A stretch of DNA of 64,000 nucleotides from Vitrella brassicaformis (GCA_001179505.1 CDMY01000821.1:52546-116545), one strand, 5' to 3'; shown: positions 47,083-61,300, counted from the stretch's first letter. Made by a program: numbers and translations. The notes: generated by a model not told the origin, from the sequence alone.

Positions 47083-48340
47083 ACACCCCAGCATGAGACG
47101 CGACGATGCTCGGAGCGGTGTCTGCCAGACGGACGCACCACGATCATGTGTGCATGTTTGATTGATGCATTCATGTCGGTCAGGAGTGCCCGTGTGGATG
47201 TGTGCGCATGGCAGAGTGGACTGGACGTACACGTGAGTGACGTGAGTGACCTGTCTTATCTGAATCTGTGCGTGTGATCCGATAACCGTGGGAGTTTGCC
47301 AATTACTTACGTGGCTAACTGGAGTGTACAACCAACTACATGCAATCAATGCACAACCTCCCGCGTGCACACGCCCATCCCATCCCATCCCACACGTAGA
47401 CGCCGCGTCCAGTTGCATTCATTCGTGGGCCACTGACTGCACTGCATGTGTGTGGGAAAGCCAGTGGCGCCTGTGCAACGATCGATGGCAGTGAGCTGAG
47501 GTGAGGATGTAATATCAATGGGCGGCAGAGAGACAGCTGACAGACAGACAGACTGACAGACAGACAAGACAGACATCCAAATCGACCGCGTGCCATTTGG
47601 AATACATAGACACTCACGCCACACAAAAGCATCCCGTGATGCATGCAAAAAAGTGGTTGCGTGTGTGTGTGTACCGAACACTGCCGAGAGCTCGACTCTG
47701 TTGTCCTTCCACTCACCACGGCGGCCAGTGCTCGCTGCTGTGTTACCACCCTAGCGCTTTCCCCAGCTCAGTATTACCCCAAGACGTCCGGCCCTACGGC
47801 CAGCCGACTTTGCGTACCGAAGCGTTGGACAGGGCAGTTTCGATTGCTCCGATGGCTGCGGCAGCACACACATCCAGCAACCAAACAGGCCGAAACCCGT
47901 AACATATGGTAGGAAAAGGTGATAAACCGCGTCCATTCGAATCCTTTCGATGCCAGATGGGTGGAGTGGTTGTGGATAGATCTCCGTCAATTGATCTCCG
48001 TGCGGGGCATGATGCATCCAATGCTCTCAGCCCTCCAATCACAGCGTACAGCCGAGATCTGCGCCAGAGCTGCTCCCACCCTTTGCCAGCAAGGAGAGCG
48101 TCATGAGTTCGATCCATCATGATCATTCATTCATTCATCCATTTATTCATTCGAGCGTCCTCATGAACACACAAGGCATTCATTCGGACGATGCAAGCAG
48201 CACTGCGGGACACCCTGCAATGACCAGGGCGGCAAGTCCGAAGAACGGCCATGCATCGTGAATACAGACATACATACGTGTGTCCACCTCATTCCTGTCT
48301 GTCTGTCCGTCCGTCCGTCCAAGTGTCAGTGTCTTCTCAG
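47083..48340. other. Long convergent intergenic region
   Basis: 1.26 kb between the uS12 stop and the CPSF2 stop. I searched both strands for tRNA-like T-loops (a GTTCGATCC at about 48111 has no matching cloverleaf) and for protein-like frames and found none. ATTC repeats at 48123-48151 and CAGACAGA runs at 47541-47570. Confidence 0.45.
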
Positions 48341-51300
48341 CTAGAGGGGCGGCAGCTGTCGGTAGAATGACCTCCTGGTGGCAAAGAATGCCCTACTCAG
48401 CCGTCCCTCCAGCACCCACCTGTCCACACCCACCGCACCGCTGCCCTCCTCACCAACTGGCGGGAAAGACTCATCCGCCTCCTCCATCTGACAACAGAAA
48501 CCAAACCGACGTGCTCACCTCACAAGCGGGATCGCGTACGTATACATGCGTGTTGGATGGCTGGCTGCAGCCCCTCCCTGACTCACCTGCTTCTTGAGCG
48601 ATGCGGCTCGGTCGACGACCACATACCCTCGCGGGGCGCCGAACATGACCTGCATTGCATTGCATCGCATCGCATGCACCAGCAGCCAGCAGCCACAGGT
48701 GTTGTGCTCACGGCTGACATGACACACCGCCCCCCCTCCCCAGCCAGCCACCCACATACCTCTTTGTGGTCGCCCGATGTGTGTAGCAGCTTCTGCAGGT
48801 CGACCAGCCGAGCAGACCCCATCAGCAGGGGCTCACTCGGGGGCGGCATGCCCTCGTCCGCACCCATGTCTTCAGCCTCCATTACAGCCTGGTCTGCACC
48901 CCTAGCACCTGCAGCTGGACCCGACTCGGATGGCTCCACCTTGACCTTGACGAGAGGCTGTTGGTGAGTGCCGTCTGTAGCGGCGGCGGCTGGGTGTTGC
49001 TGTCTGTCGGAAAGGCCCCAGTCAACGCCGCCTGCAGACCTGCGATCAAGGAAATCGACACGTGTGTACAATATATGTGACTGGCTGGCTGCCTCTCCCT
49101 CCCTCCCTCCCTCCCTGCCTCCCTCTCCTACCCCTGCGTGCCGCCGGCATCCCTCTGCATGTCGCCGACCACCACCGCCACAAACGAGGGCATCGCCGGC
49201 TCTTCCCTCCTCTCTGCCGCCGCAGCGGCAGCCTCCTCACGGCCCCCCTTGCCCTGCCCCCGCCCACCACCTCCCACTCCTGGTGCTGGTGCGGGTAGGT
49301 TGACGAGAGCGGGCGGGCGGCGGCCCCTCGCGTCCACCTTGCTGAACTTGAGCTGCTCCCACAAGTCCGGCGGGATGCGGATCGTCCGCTTCAACGTGGG
49401 CAGGCGGATCTCCACCGACTGGAACTGAAGCAGAAAGGGCGGCAGCAGGGGGTGGGGGGCGTCGGGGGGCGGAGGCTGCTGTTGGTCTTGCTGCAGTTGC
49501 TGCTGGAGGGATTGGAGGTCGGCGAGAGAGGGGAGGGGGGCGCAGGGGTGGATCTGAGGCGGGTCGGCTGTGTTGGACAGGCTGGACGAGAGAAGTGACG
49601 CGCTGTGGGGGCCGCCGATGTTGGCAAAGTCGGGGAGAAGGACCACGTGGCGGGGCTTGAGCCGCTTGATGAAGTGGCACGCGCTCACCCCGTCGGCCAC
49701 CCCTTCCTGGCCGTGCAGCACCTGCAGTATGTGTGTGTGCATCCATTCATTCCATCAGACAGACACCTAGACGAGACACCTCTGCACTGTGTGTACCCGT
49801 ATGGCGACCCTGATGACGACTGAGATTTCCTCCTCCACATACGTGTGAGGGTCCTCGCCCAGCCACTCCCTACAACACAACACAACACAACACAACACAG
49901 ACAAGGCAAACGCACTAATGCACACATCAACCCGCCCCCTCCCTCTAGGTGTGCCACCTGAGCTGTGCCTTCCAGTCAGGCTCCTCCTCACCCACACCGG
50001 CCCTCTGCTGCTCACCACCCTCGCCCATCGCCCACCCGTCCAGGCCACCACCTCCACCCCTTCCGTCCACACCGACCTCTCCCTCCCTCTCCGTTTTGAC
50101 ACGGAACTTGAACCACTCCCTTCTCGGCTGCTGGGGTGGTTGACCTGTCGTCTGCGGTGCATACCCGCCGCCCATCGCCGGCCGGCCCGGCTGGCCCTTG
50201 CGCTTGAACCGGCCAGCCAGACCCCTTGGTGGCTCGGGGGGGAGGGAGGAGGGGGTGCCACCGAGGGGGAGGGAGTTGTCGGCTTGGCCCGTGGCGGACT
50301 GCCAGGTGTCGAGCTCCTCTTCCGTGAGGGTCTCGCCGAACTCGTTGGCCTGCCGCTTCCTCTCGGTGTGGCTGAAGGTCCGTTGGCACCAGTCCCTTGG
50401 CCCGCCGAAGTCTGCCGATGACGACAGCAGCCTCTCACCACGCGGCATCTTCACCACCGACGACTGACGCCGCGGAGGCCTCTGGCCGCCAGGACCATCC
50501 TCACCGACGCCCATCGGCACGTCGGTGTCTTCCTGCTTGATAGTGACCGGGTGGCTGGTGGAATCGTCGGGTGGTGCGGGGGCCATGGGTGTGTCGGCTG
50601 AAGGCTGCTCGGGAGGCCGCTGGCTCGCCATCAGGGCTCTCTGCTCCTCATACAACGCACGCAGCTCGGAATCGGGCAAAGGCACCTGAACAAAGGCACA
50701 GAGGTTATAGGTTGTGTACCCACCCACCCTGTCGATCGAATTGCTGGTTCTCACTCACTGACTGACTGACCTTCCTTTTGCGCACGATGGTGACAGGCCG
50801 GCTCTGTTGCCGCGTCGGCATGGTGGTCCGCCCTCTGTCACTGCCAAATGCGAAGCTGTGCGCCAGCCTCTCGGCGAGTGAGCCGCTGGGGGGCGGGGTG
50901 AAAAAGATGACCGTGTTGCTCGGGTCGGGGGCGAGCTTCAGAAAGACCTCCTGACATTCACATACACATACATACATAGGGGGAAAAGGGGAAGAGGGTC
51001 TCACCCACTCACTGCCTGTCCGTCTGTCTGTGCGTTTGTATGTTTCCTTACCTGTGCAGGTCCCCCTTCGAGTGTGGCTGGTGTGGCCAGCACGAGCTTG
51101 GGTCGGTCCGGTAGAGACTCGTACTGTCGGACATAACATACACAGACAGAGCAAGAAGCGTGCGTCGTGTATGGTGTGGTGGGTGACATACAAACCTCTT
51201 GCAGTGAGTTGCAGACAGTCAGGTGTTTCATCGGGTGGAACGGATTCGTCCTGACCGATCAATCGACGGATCGGGTCACCACACACAGTGAGGTAGCCAA

Positions 51301-52379
51301 CATGGATATCCACAGGATGCTCAGGCGTCGGCGCACCGCACCCACCCCACCGACCTGTTTGTGTCAAAGTTGTTTCGGATCCGCTCCGACATCCACTCGA
51401 GCAACGTCCGGGCGAAGAGCAATATCGGCTCCCTGACACACAAACACACACATGGCATGGACCACACACACACACATCCATTATGTGAATGCCGTCCGGC
51501 CGTGTGTGCAGGTGTGCTTACGCGACAGGCGATAGGAACACAATGGGATAGTATGAGAGACCGGCGCTTCGCGTCCACGCCGCGTCGAAGTACAGCAGCA
51601 GCTCAAAGATGCGACCTGACACCACAACACAACACAACCAACCGACCTTCGTTGTCCGTCTCTGCCTTCGTTCGTTCCTTCGTTCGTCGGGCCAGACCTG
51701 TCGGCTCGATGGGGATGAGCACAGTGCCCTTCCTCCCACGGAGTGTCTGGGACACAATCTCTGCTCACACAGCGCAGCGCAGCACAGCACACATACGGAT
51801 GAAGGGAGGCAGGTGCGTGACAGTCCAGCCATCCGCGTGTGTGGGTGCTTTGCTAACTAAAAAGCGCGGCGCCCTCTGTGGGTTTCTCCAACAGCTCCTC
51901 CAGCGACGCATCTGACGCACGACAGACAGACAGACAGACAGACAGATATACCACAAGTCCTCTCTCTGTGGGCTTTCTCCTGTCCCTTGCTTTGCTTGCG
52001 TGTCCCCACCCACCCACCCCTTGTAGGCGAGAAGTGCTGCATCATGAGCCATGATGAGAGGGGAGGTGGCGGCGGGGGCATGATCCACACTGCAGGACGG
52101 CTGCGGCTCGTCAAGATGCTCAGACAACCGTCCAAATGCCTGCAGACAGAGAACCACAAACACAGAGACGTCCATCTCCACATGCAGTGCAGGCACGCAT
52201 TTTATTGTGTCGTCGAGCAGAATGTGCCTTGCCTTTCGGGTTTGGGTGTCCATTTGGTGGCGAATAGAATCTCTTGGCATCCCACTTTGATGCTCCAGAC
52301 GGTGCCGCCCAGGCTATACCCTGACGGCAATGCCTCGATCGTCACCTCGTCGCGCACACCATCAGACATTGCCTCCTCT

Positions 52380-52413
<34 letters not shown>

Positions 52414-53235
52414 GTGAGCGTTCGTCCCTCCCCGCCCTGCCTGCCTGCGTCCTTACCATTGGTGTTCGGTCGAGTGAGTGGCACCGGCTGGTGGTATCTG
52501 AGCCTATGGCACTGCTCGAAGGCCTCATCGATGTCGTCCAGCGACAAATCCACAGACGACTGCTGCCCACCCTCACCGGCACCCTCACCGGCAGCAGCAG
52601 CTGCTGCTGCAGCACCGCTGGCCATGCCTTGCTGCTTGTGCTGGTACGGTCGGTAAGGGGTGTTGAGGTACACGTCGTATAAGGCCATGCGCGCGAGGCG
52701 GAGAACGGGCTCGGTGCAGTACACACGACGAGCCTGCGACACACACAGACAGACAACCCGGTGAACTGAACGTGCGGGCGTATGACAGGTCGGTGTCAGT
52801 CAGAGTGTGGGAAGTCAGTCACCTGTGTGTCGCCCTCGGCTGTCCTGAAGAATGGCGCCCATTGTGAGAGGAGGAAGGGCACCGCGCCGACGTGATCCAG
52901 GTCTCCCTGCGTCAGCAGCAGATAGTCTACCGTGCCAACCCATCTGACATCCAATTGATCAGCGACGCGATGCGATGACGACACACAGATCAGATCAGAT
53001 CAGATCAGATCAGCTCTGATCTTCCTCCCTCTCTCTCGGCCGTCGCTCCCTGTCTCTGAGACTGGACTGCCTTCCTGTGTGTCTGTCTGGCTTACTGTTG
53101 TATTGGTTGGAGGAAGTCGGGATCAAAGAATGCGTTCCATCCGCAGTTGACCATGAGATTGAGGGAGCCGATGCGCACCACGGCGCATTGCTCAGGACCG
53201 CCGTACACGGGGATCACCTCCACAACCTCACGCAT
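48341..53235 (-). CDS. CPSF2: Cleavage and polyadenylation specificity factor subunit 2 (CPSF100)
   Basis: Non-catalytic partner of CPSF73 in pre-mRNA 3'-end cleavage, nuclear. Start ATG 53233-53235 (MREVVEVIPVYGGPEQCAVV, aligning with the family N-terminus), stop TAG 48341-48343. The metallo-beta-lactamase fold reads LNLMVNCGWNAFFDPDF, then VDYLLLTQGDLDHVGAVPFL. The metal site is degenerate, as usual for CPSF100. Next come LDDIDEAFEQCHRLRYHQPV, SGYSLGGTVWSIKVGCQEIL, RKGTVLIPIEPTGRIFELLL and RPKLVLATPATLEGGPAQEV, covering the beta-CASP domain. The C-terminal half has large Pro/Gln-rich, acidic inserts absent from short homologues. It then has SVEIRLPTLKRTIRIPPDL, VMFGAPRGYVVVDRAASLKK and a final helix RLSRAFFATRRSFYRQLPPL. 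A tight head-to-head pair with the EF-hand/WD40 gene. Confidence 0.93.
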
Positions 53236-53388
53236 CTTGCCAGACCCGGGCGGCGATCGGACGAAGACTGGGGGTAGCACGCAACGCCCCCAACGCACGT
53301 GAGACGCTAAACGCATCGCGGACTTCTAGCTGTAGTTGCCCTGCTGGAGGTTGTTGCAGTGAGTTGTTGCTGATAGACCAGCGACAAC
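53236..53388. promoter_or_regulatory. 153-bp divergent start-to-start interval
   Basis: Lies between the CPSF2 start (53235, minus) and the EF-hand/WD40 start (53389, plus). GC-rich on the CPSF2 side. A small CPSF2 leader intron is possible because a CCCCAG acceptor sits near 53268. Shared promoter is inferred from spacing. Confidence 0.45.
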
Positions 53389-56300
53389 ATGGCTTCGGAG
53401 GGTCCTGGACCGCTGCCGCCTGGCCCAGGCATGGAGGACGAGAGATCACTCGTCATTCAGGTTCGGACGTGTGTATGTATCCACGGCACTCAGCAAGGCA
53501 CTCGGTCAATCACTCAATCGCCGCGCGTGCCCGTGTGTGTGGATGTGGTTGCATTGCACTGGTGCAGGTGGTCAAGGGGCAGCTGATGCCCTCCAAGAAT
53601 TCCTACATCCCCACACTCAAAGAAAACAGAGCTGAATCGCCACCAACTGCTGTTCTGGTCGGTACTGTACACTCACTAACACACGGCGCATACACACACA
53701 CACATCTCCTTTCGCCACCTTTCTCTCTCAATGACGTTCTCTCTCAATGACTGACGCTTCTGTCCGCAGAAACCCCAGGAAGCCCCTTCAGCTGCGCCAG
53801 TGGCGGCCGCCCCAGGCGAGCTGTCAGCAGACGTGTCGCCCGTGTCACGCGCCGCCCGTGTGAGCCTCCCGTCAGTTGGCGGAGTGAGCGGCGCCCCTAC
53901 CGTGCGGAGCATTGACACTGACGAGGTGATGTTATGGCTCGACGCGGCTTCCCTACACGCCGTCAAGAAGGGATTTGAGTCGCAGGGGGGCGTACTCACA
54001 CTGCCAGAGGTATGGGAGTGAGTGGAGTGGACGAAGGAACGAGAAAGTCACATTGTGGACTCTCTGTTATCCATCCATCCATCGATGCATTCAGTTTCTG
54101 GAGCTGGTGCTGACGCAGCTGAGCCCGCCGTCCTCATCGGACATCGACCCCAGGATGATCCAGCCATCAAAAGGGTCGGTATTGAGAGCATATAGCTGAC
54201 AGTGGGTGGGTGGCATTGTGTGTGGCTGTTGTCAGGCAGGCAGGTGTCGCGAGGGGCAGCCCGAAGCACTGGCAGCAGCCGCAGACCAGTGATGAGCACC
54301 GCAGACGGACGCCGGAATTCACCGACGAGGAAATCGGTGCGCATGGCGACCGAGGGCAAGGGACAAGACAGACAGACGGGCAGTGTGGTTGCATTTGTTT
54401 GTCCTTTGTGTTTGGCTTTGCCATTCTGCTGTGTATGTATCAGAGCTCCTGACGGCAGCCATCATTGAGACATTCAGAGTGGTAAGTTCCTCAAGCCTCA
54501 GGCGCTCTCTGAATTACACACAGGGACACAATGCATAGGACTGACACCCACTGTGCTGTGCTTATATATGTCAGGTTGACATGAATGGTGACGGCAAGTT
54601 GACCTGGGAGGTGGGAGAGACATACACACATACATATATGTGTGTGTGTGTAATTTAGTCGCGTCTGTCGGTATGTATGTGGGCTTGTTTGCCTTGCGCA
54701 GGAGCTATCCAACTACATTATCGAGCTGGGAATGATCGGCAAGTAAGTCAGCTAGCGACACATACCATACACCCACCCGTGGGACATTTGTGTACGGGTG
54801 TGGTGTGTGTGTGGTTAACTGGGTGGATGCCGCCATCCATATGTGCCTACAGGGATCAGTTCAGTGTCGACACCATCAAAAAAGTAAATGAATGAATGAC
54901 ACAGGGCGAGACAGACAGCGTCTGCCATCTTTACGTACGGTGTCTCATCCCATCCTCCTTCCGTCCCTCCCTCCCTCCCTCCCTCCCTCTCTCCCCCGCC
55001 CTGCCACAGTATGAGCCATCCCCCGTACTGGACACCACCAAACACGAGGACACTGTCGAACGGTACACAGACAGACAGACAGACAGACAGGCGTGTTGCT
55101 GCACCGACCGCCACACACACCCCAAATACACACGGCACCTGCTCGCTTCTACGTCTGTCTGTCTGTCTGTCTGTGTATCTATCTAGTTTGGTGTATTTGG
55201 GTGAGCTCGACTCCCTGGTGTGTTTCTCATACAAGAGCAGAATGTTCAGAATATACGACCCTGCCAAAGTGAGCGATTTGGGCGCACCGCACCGCAACGC
55301 CTGTCTGTGTTAAGTTAATGGCTGGCTGTGTGTATGTATGGCTGTCTGTATGTGTATACGTACGAATGTTTATGCGTGTTGATTCATTCAGTGCAGCATT
55401 CGCCACGAGGTGGAGGGCCACCGTGGGACGGCAATCACCTGCTGCTGGGTGCCGCCTTACAACCAAATCGCCACAACGGGTGCTGACATGACTGTGTCTC
55501 TGTGGTCGCCCGAGCCGCCCCAGCTGCGGCAGCGGGTCGCCAGCTCGGAGGTCCAACTCAGCGTCACATGGGCACACACACTATGGAGGTACGCAGCGCA
55601 GCCCACCGAGACACGCAGTCTCATCAAGACACCATACCGCTCCTCTCTCTGTCTGTTGTGTGTTGTGGGTGTACAGTGGCGGCATCGAGGGTTCGTTGAC
55701 GGCCTGGAATCTGAGCACACTGACCGCCACGTCAGTCCGCAAATGCCACAGAGGACCGCTGCACGACCTCACTCTCGTCACAGGCACCACACCAACCAGC
55801 CACACCCTCTCCCCCACCCCACACACCCATACACGCGTGCATGTGTGTGTCTGTGGTCGATCAGATTTGGACATGCTAGCGTCGTGCAGCGACGACAGCC
55901 TGATCCACCTGTGGGACATGACGCAGGCGCGCGTCAAAAAAACTTTGAAGGGCCACCACAAGGGGGTCTTCTCCCTCTCCTACTCGAGCGACTACCACGT
56001 GCTCTTCTCGGCGGGACTCGACCAGGACGCACTGGCCTGGAACCCGTATGTGGAGCGGGCGCCGATATTCCGGATGAAGGGCCACGCACACGCGCTGTGC
56101 GGGGTGCAGGTGCTGCCGGGGACGCCGCAGATTATCACGGCTGACGTTGCTGGTGGGTGCGATACGATGCTGACACACACGTGGATGAGACACATGTGGT
56201 CCCTCTCTTTCTTTGTGGCTTGGTGTCTGTTGGTGTGGCGTGCAGGCACCTTGCGTCTGTGGGACGTGCGTAACTTCCGTGTGGTTCAGAGTTTTGGCGC

Positions 56301-57664
56301 GTCAGAGGCGCTCAGAGACCTCAACACATTTGCAGTCATGCCCAAACACAAACGGTGGGGACCCACCACATCGGGCCGGCCCCCACACACATAACATACT
56401 CGTGCATCTGTGTGTGTGTGTGTCCGTGTCTCACGATATCACCCACCTATTCAGTATAGCAGCTGGTGCCGAGCGCATCATGTATTTCGACTATGTGGGC
56501 AACAGCGAAGACGAAGAGGGCGTAACCGACCAGCGGGTGGGCACTCGCGCCCACACCCAGATGAATGCAGGACCTTGTAGCATCTGTGTGTGTGTGTGTG
56601 TGTGTGTGTTGATAGGGTTGCTGCGACGCCCTGTACAACGACACGTCCGGCAGCTTATATGTGGTCAGCGCCCGCAGCGTGCAGGGGTGGGACCTGCAGC
56701 AAGGCGCACTCACCAAGGTCACTGACACAGACAGACGACGGTCATGAACCTGTGAGTGAATGAATTGATTGTATTGTATTGTGTGTCTCGCTGTCTGCAG
56801 ATGTTGCGTGAGGTGAATCCCAACGAGATCACCGCTGCCTGCTTCGACATGAATCAACGGAAGATATACACCGGTACGTGGGTGACCGACCGTATCTACC
56901 GCAGTAATACATACAAGCGATGAATGACCGGATGAATTAATCAATGAGTGCAGGTGATGCCGCTGGTGCCGTGCGGTGCTTCAACCTATACAACGGCTAC
57001 TTGATTCGCGAGTTCCACACACACACAAAGGTAGGGACAAGGAAGGGTCACCGTAAACACCACACACGTGCACACACACACACAACAACTGCATCCACAC
57101 ATCCACGTGTTGTCTGTCGGCAGGATGTGACGTGCATCGCTGCCGTTCCCGGCACACGCACCCTGCTGTCGGCTGGCTGTGACGGCAAGGTCAAAGTCCA
57201 CTCTGACGACATCAATATCCGGTACACACCAATGAATGAATGCACTCACACGCCCACCCACCCACACGCCCACCGGCCCAAAACCAATACACACACGAGC
57301 CGCCATGTCTCTCTGTCTATGTCTCTGTGTGTGGATTGGATGCCTGTCGCTCGCCATGCAGTGGTCGTCAGGGTGTGCTGCGTGCTGAGATGGCGGCAGG
57401 TGGTGAGGGGGAGGCCGTCAGGTGCCTCGCAGTGTCCGCACAGATCCATCTCGCTGCTGCTGGTCAGCCTCACACCACACCCGGACATGTCCATAGTCTC
57501 AACGCCACGCCCGGTGCTGTGCTTGACTGCGGTGGGTGTATGCAGGCGTGGAGTGCCGGGTGGAGCTCATCTGTCTCAAGAGCCTCAGACGAGAATCGAC
57601 ACTCGAACCCGTCACGTCAGTCAGTCAGTCAGGGCTGGCGAAGGGTCAAGGGGACTCTTGCCAA

Positions 57665-57700
<36 letters not shown>

Positions 57701-60700
57701 TTGGCCAGTGGTGCAGTGACGGCCCTGGCTTTCATGGAGGAGCGGCCGATACTCGCCGTGGGAGACGCCGGTGAGTCACTCAGTGCGACACACACCTGCC
57801 GAAGGACAAGATTTTCTCCTGTGTGGTCGGCTCGGTGCAGGCGGCAGCATCAGTCTGTGGCTGACGCGCCCGCACTCAATGGAGGGCACATGCGTAAGGG
57901 GGACAGAGACACCACACACAGATTGATGGACGTGCATCGCATCTGCCCATCCCCTGTCCAACCAATGAACACAGATGTACACCTTTGAGAACCTGGATGC
58001 GATAGTGCGGCGGATGGCCATCGCAGACCACCACGAGGACGGCCGTGCATCCACACGTCCCAGCATCGTCAGCGGCAGGTCAGGCAGCCCCATACCACCA
58101 GCACATCAACACCATCAACAGCACCAGCAGCATCGGTCTGCCGTCCCCTCCCCCTCCACCGCCCCCTCATCCGACCGTGTGTTGTCGCCATGCGCCCTCA
58201 CGGCCCTCGTCTTCGACGAAGCTAGGGGCACTGACGCCCTCTACTCCGCCGACACATCCGGCAGCATCCGGTGGTGGCAGCTCACTCGCGTGTTCGATGC
58301 GCCGCAGTACCAGCCCCTCACCCTCAAGGCCTTCCAGAAGGCGGCCACGTCCACCACACACAGCCTGGCCCCCAGCAGACACCAGACCATGGTGGCCGGG
58401 TCACACGAGCTCATGGCACATGTGATGACGGCTGGTGGTGCTGGTGCGGGTGTGGGCGTGGGTGTGAAGGCCAAGTCGCCCTCGGCTAGGCTGGCGCACG
58501 CACACGCACACGCCCATGGTGGGCGGCGCGGATCGGCCAAGGGCAAGGTGCACCATCGGAAAGTGATCATCAGGGATGGGCTGAGGGGGCACGTCGGCCA
58601 GACGGATCACGCTAGGTGGGTGCGCCAACAGACCAGAAAGGAATGTCGCGTTTGATGGAAATATGGGATGCACTCTCTGTCTCTGTGTGTCTCCGTGGTC
58701 AGTGGCCCTGCGCGGGAGCAGCCAACGTTCATCACGGAACCGCCGGCAGGGGCCAACGAGACCACCGACACCAACACACGCAAAGCAGACAGGCAACTGC
58801 CACACACACACATCCACACGAACTATAAACGGAGCTTTTTTTGCGCATTTGTCCAGGGCGGGCAGTGTCCGCGCCCCTCCTGCCAATGAGAGGGCGGCTT
58901 CCTCGTCAGTGCAGTCGCGTCTGGCTGTGCCGACGACTCACGGGGCCACGGCCAGCGACTCACGGGGGGACGCTACGGCCACCAGACACAACACTGGTGA
59001 GTTTGGATGTCGGGTCGGGGGGAGAGACGCGCTAACACACACACACACCGACGCCACGCCCATCTTCATGTCTGTTGTCTGTCTGTATGGGTGTGCAGGT
59101 CAGCACCAGCGTCGGCTGCAGTCCAACGCTGGCAGCATCAGGCTGCAATTCAAAGAAGAATGTGCGTAGGACGCAAACCTCACACACACACCACACACAC
59201 GAGAGGGAGAGAGACCCCTCATGGATGGGATGGCTGTGTGCTGCAGATCAGATGTCAGTCGATCTATTGGGCGAGGTGCAGGCCCACAACGACGCCGTCA
59301 TGTCTTTGCGTGTGGTGCGGCCGCGGGAGTACAATGACGACGGCACTCTCATGGACACAGCCGCGCCCGAGTGGGGGGCAAGGGCGTTCATTCTCTCGTG
59401 CGCACTCGACAAAAAGGTAGAGAGCCGTTCATTCATGCAACACACGTGCAGCGGCTGGTGTGTGATATGTGTGTGTAGGTGAAGGCGTGGTCGCTGCAGC
59501 TGGAGCCGCTGGGGTGTCTCGTCAAGGTCAGTCAGTCAGTCAGTCACACACACACACATACGCCACACCCACGGCAGCCATCGCATCACGTACCTGCCAC
59601 CATGTACGCGTGAGTGAGTGTGGGTGTGTGCATGATCTGATCTAGTCTCCGAAGCACCGCGAATGGACTGTGCCCTCCCAGGACGCGCAGCGGGCTCTCA
59701 GCAAACTCAGAGAAGCCAAGGAGGTCAGCCGACCAGCCATCTTGCCACAGACACGCGATTCCCGTGTGTATGGGTCTCCTCGCTCTCCACACAGCATTTG
59801 TCCGAGCTGGATGTGCCGCACATCCTCGCACGTCGAGCGTCGCTGCGTGAGGCGTTAGCCAACGCCCTGCCCTTCCCCGAGGCCGTCCCAGCCCTCCCAT
59901 GGCAGCCGCCACACGGACCAACACACAGGGGGCCGGCCGGAGCACTCATGGAAATCGGGCAGCAGACCAGAGACCTAAACTTTCCGCATCTCAAACGACT
60001 CGCAATCGATGACGGTACACACACACACATATACAGAGGGGGAGAGATAAGCAGATGTGCGTGTGCGTGGCTAGATGAGTCTGAGTGTGAGGAGGAGTAC
60101 CGTCCCGGCGGCGGACTGGGTGTGTTTGAGGACGCGGCGAGCCCCAAGAGGGGCAGGAAGAGACACGTGCCCTTGTCCATGATTGAGGACCGCATCGCCG
60201 AGTCGTCCCTGCGGCTGTTTGAGGACGGTATAAAGAGACAGGCTGCCGATGTCACACAATACAGGTGGGCCGGAGAGAGACAAGGTCGTCTGCCTGCCTG
60301 CCTTGCTGTCTGTGTGCCTATCTGTCTGTCTGTCTGTCTGTCTGTGTGTCTCACACGTGCATGTGTGTGTCCACCCAGGCGCCATTCCCTCTCGGAAGAC
60401 GAAGCCAAGGCCGCCGCACGACTTGCGAGGGTATGTATGGATGCCGATCCACACTCACAAACAAGCCAGCAAAGCACGTTTCTGTGTCTGTCTGTCCATC
60501 TGATCTGCGTGCCGCGTCATGTCTTTCTGTATGCATGCTGTGCGCAGCTGTTGGGTGAGGCCGGGCTGGACCCCTGCAACAGTTACAGCCTCTTCGCCTT
60601 CACCCTCCTGCCCTCCACCAGCGGCCACACCGCCACCACACACACCCACACAGCCCAGGACGACATGGGCCTCTCCTACTCGTGTGGGGGAATGAAGTCG

Positions 60701-60820
60701 ACATGGGGCGGGCGGACGGAGGGAGAGAGAGGCGGTGAGGGAAGACAGTCTGTGTTGTCAGCGACGTTCAGTGTGGCGGGACTCAGGGAGCAGAGGAAGA
60801 GTGTCACGGTTGCCGAATGA
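53389..60820 (+). CDS. EF-hand and WD40-repeat protein (WDR49-like organisation)
   Basis: Start ATG 53389 (MASEGPGPLPPG), stop 60818-60820. The N-terminal region contains an EF-hand-like helix pair (EVMLWLDAASLHAVKKGFES with GGVLTLPEFLELVL) and a canonical calcium loop DMNGDGKLTWEEL split by an intron at 54612. From about 55180, WD40 blades follow: YLGELDSLVCFSYKSRMFRI, HRGTAITCCWVPPYNQIATT with MTVSLW, LDMLASCSDDSLIHLWDM, GHHKGVFSLSYSSDYHVLFS with DALAWNP, GHAHALCGVQVLPG ending LRLWDVRNF, IYTGDAAGAVRCFNL, DVTCIAAVPGTRTLLSAGCD and ALAFMEERPILAVGDAGG with SISLW. Later exons hold His/Ala/Gly low complexity, one more blade (AHNDAVMSLRVVRP) and a charged helical C-terminus. Families with EF-hands before two WD40 propellers include WDR49/WDR64-type ciliary proteins; function here is inferred at best. 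Roughly 30 exons. Confidence 0.85.
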
Positions 60821-61300
60821 GTGAAAGGCAGACATGAACCTCTGTCTGCGTGCGTCGTTAGGTGGATGGATGGATGGACGGATGAGTGCATGTGAGTGGA
60901 GTGGAATGGACGTCCATCGATCCATTCATGGGATGAACCTTTTACATGTACGTGACATGTCTCAAGTCTGCACTCACCCAGGCCGGCAAGGGAGAGCACA
61001 CACCGATGAGACAGACGTCCACACGACGGGTGACGAGCAAATGGGGTGGTTTGCAAAGACACCACCATGCACACATGCACCAACACACAACACACATCAT
61101 ATACACACACATCCGTCAAAGTGAGGGCCGCGGCGAGTGCTGGTCACACTGCATGGCGACTCATACACAACCCAAGTGCTCATCGACGCGTTACTTCAAG
61201 TTCAGGTCAGTCGACTCCTTCAGTGTTCGTTCATTCCACATGGACTGTACGGCTCATTGACAGGTCTCTGTCTCAGGGAAGGCCTACATGTACCTACCTA
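60821..61300. other. Convergent 3' intergenic region
   Basis: GGAT repeats at 60863-60882 and CA repeats at 61068-61115. No coding signal. Confidence 0.45.

Noticed and set aside
48040-48125. tRNA-like segment with GTTCGATCC
   Set aside because: No acceptor stem, D-arm or anticodon arm pairs correctly around it on either strand.
53077-53316. Upstream ATG at 53316 as the CPSF2 start
   Set aside because: The extra 27 residues have no counterpart in the family. A CCCCAG acceptor in between and family alignment favour ATG 53235.
8105-60890. GGAT/ATCC, TGAC, GCTG and AACAC simple repeats as functional arrays
   Set aside because: They occur in almost every intron and intergenic gap at varying lengths, without spacers or conserved units. 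Treated as microsatellite background rather than CRISPR or regulatory arrays.
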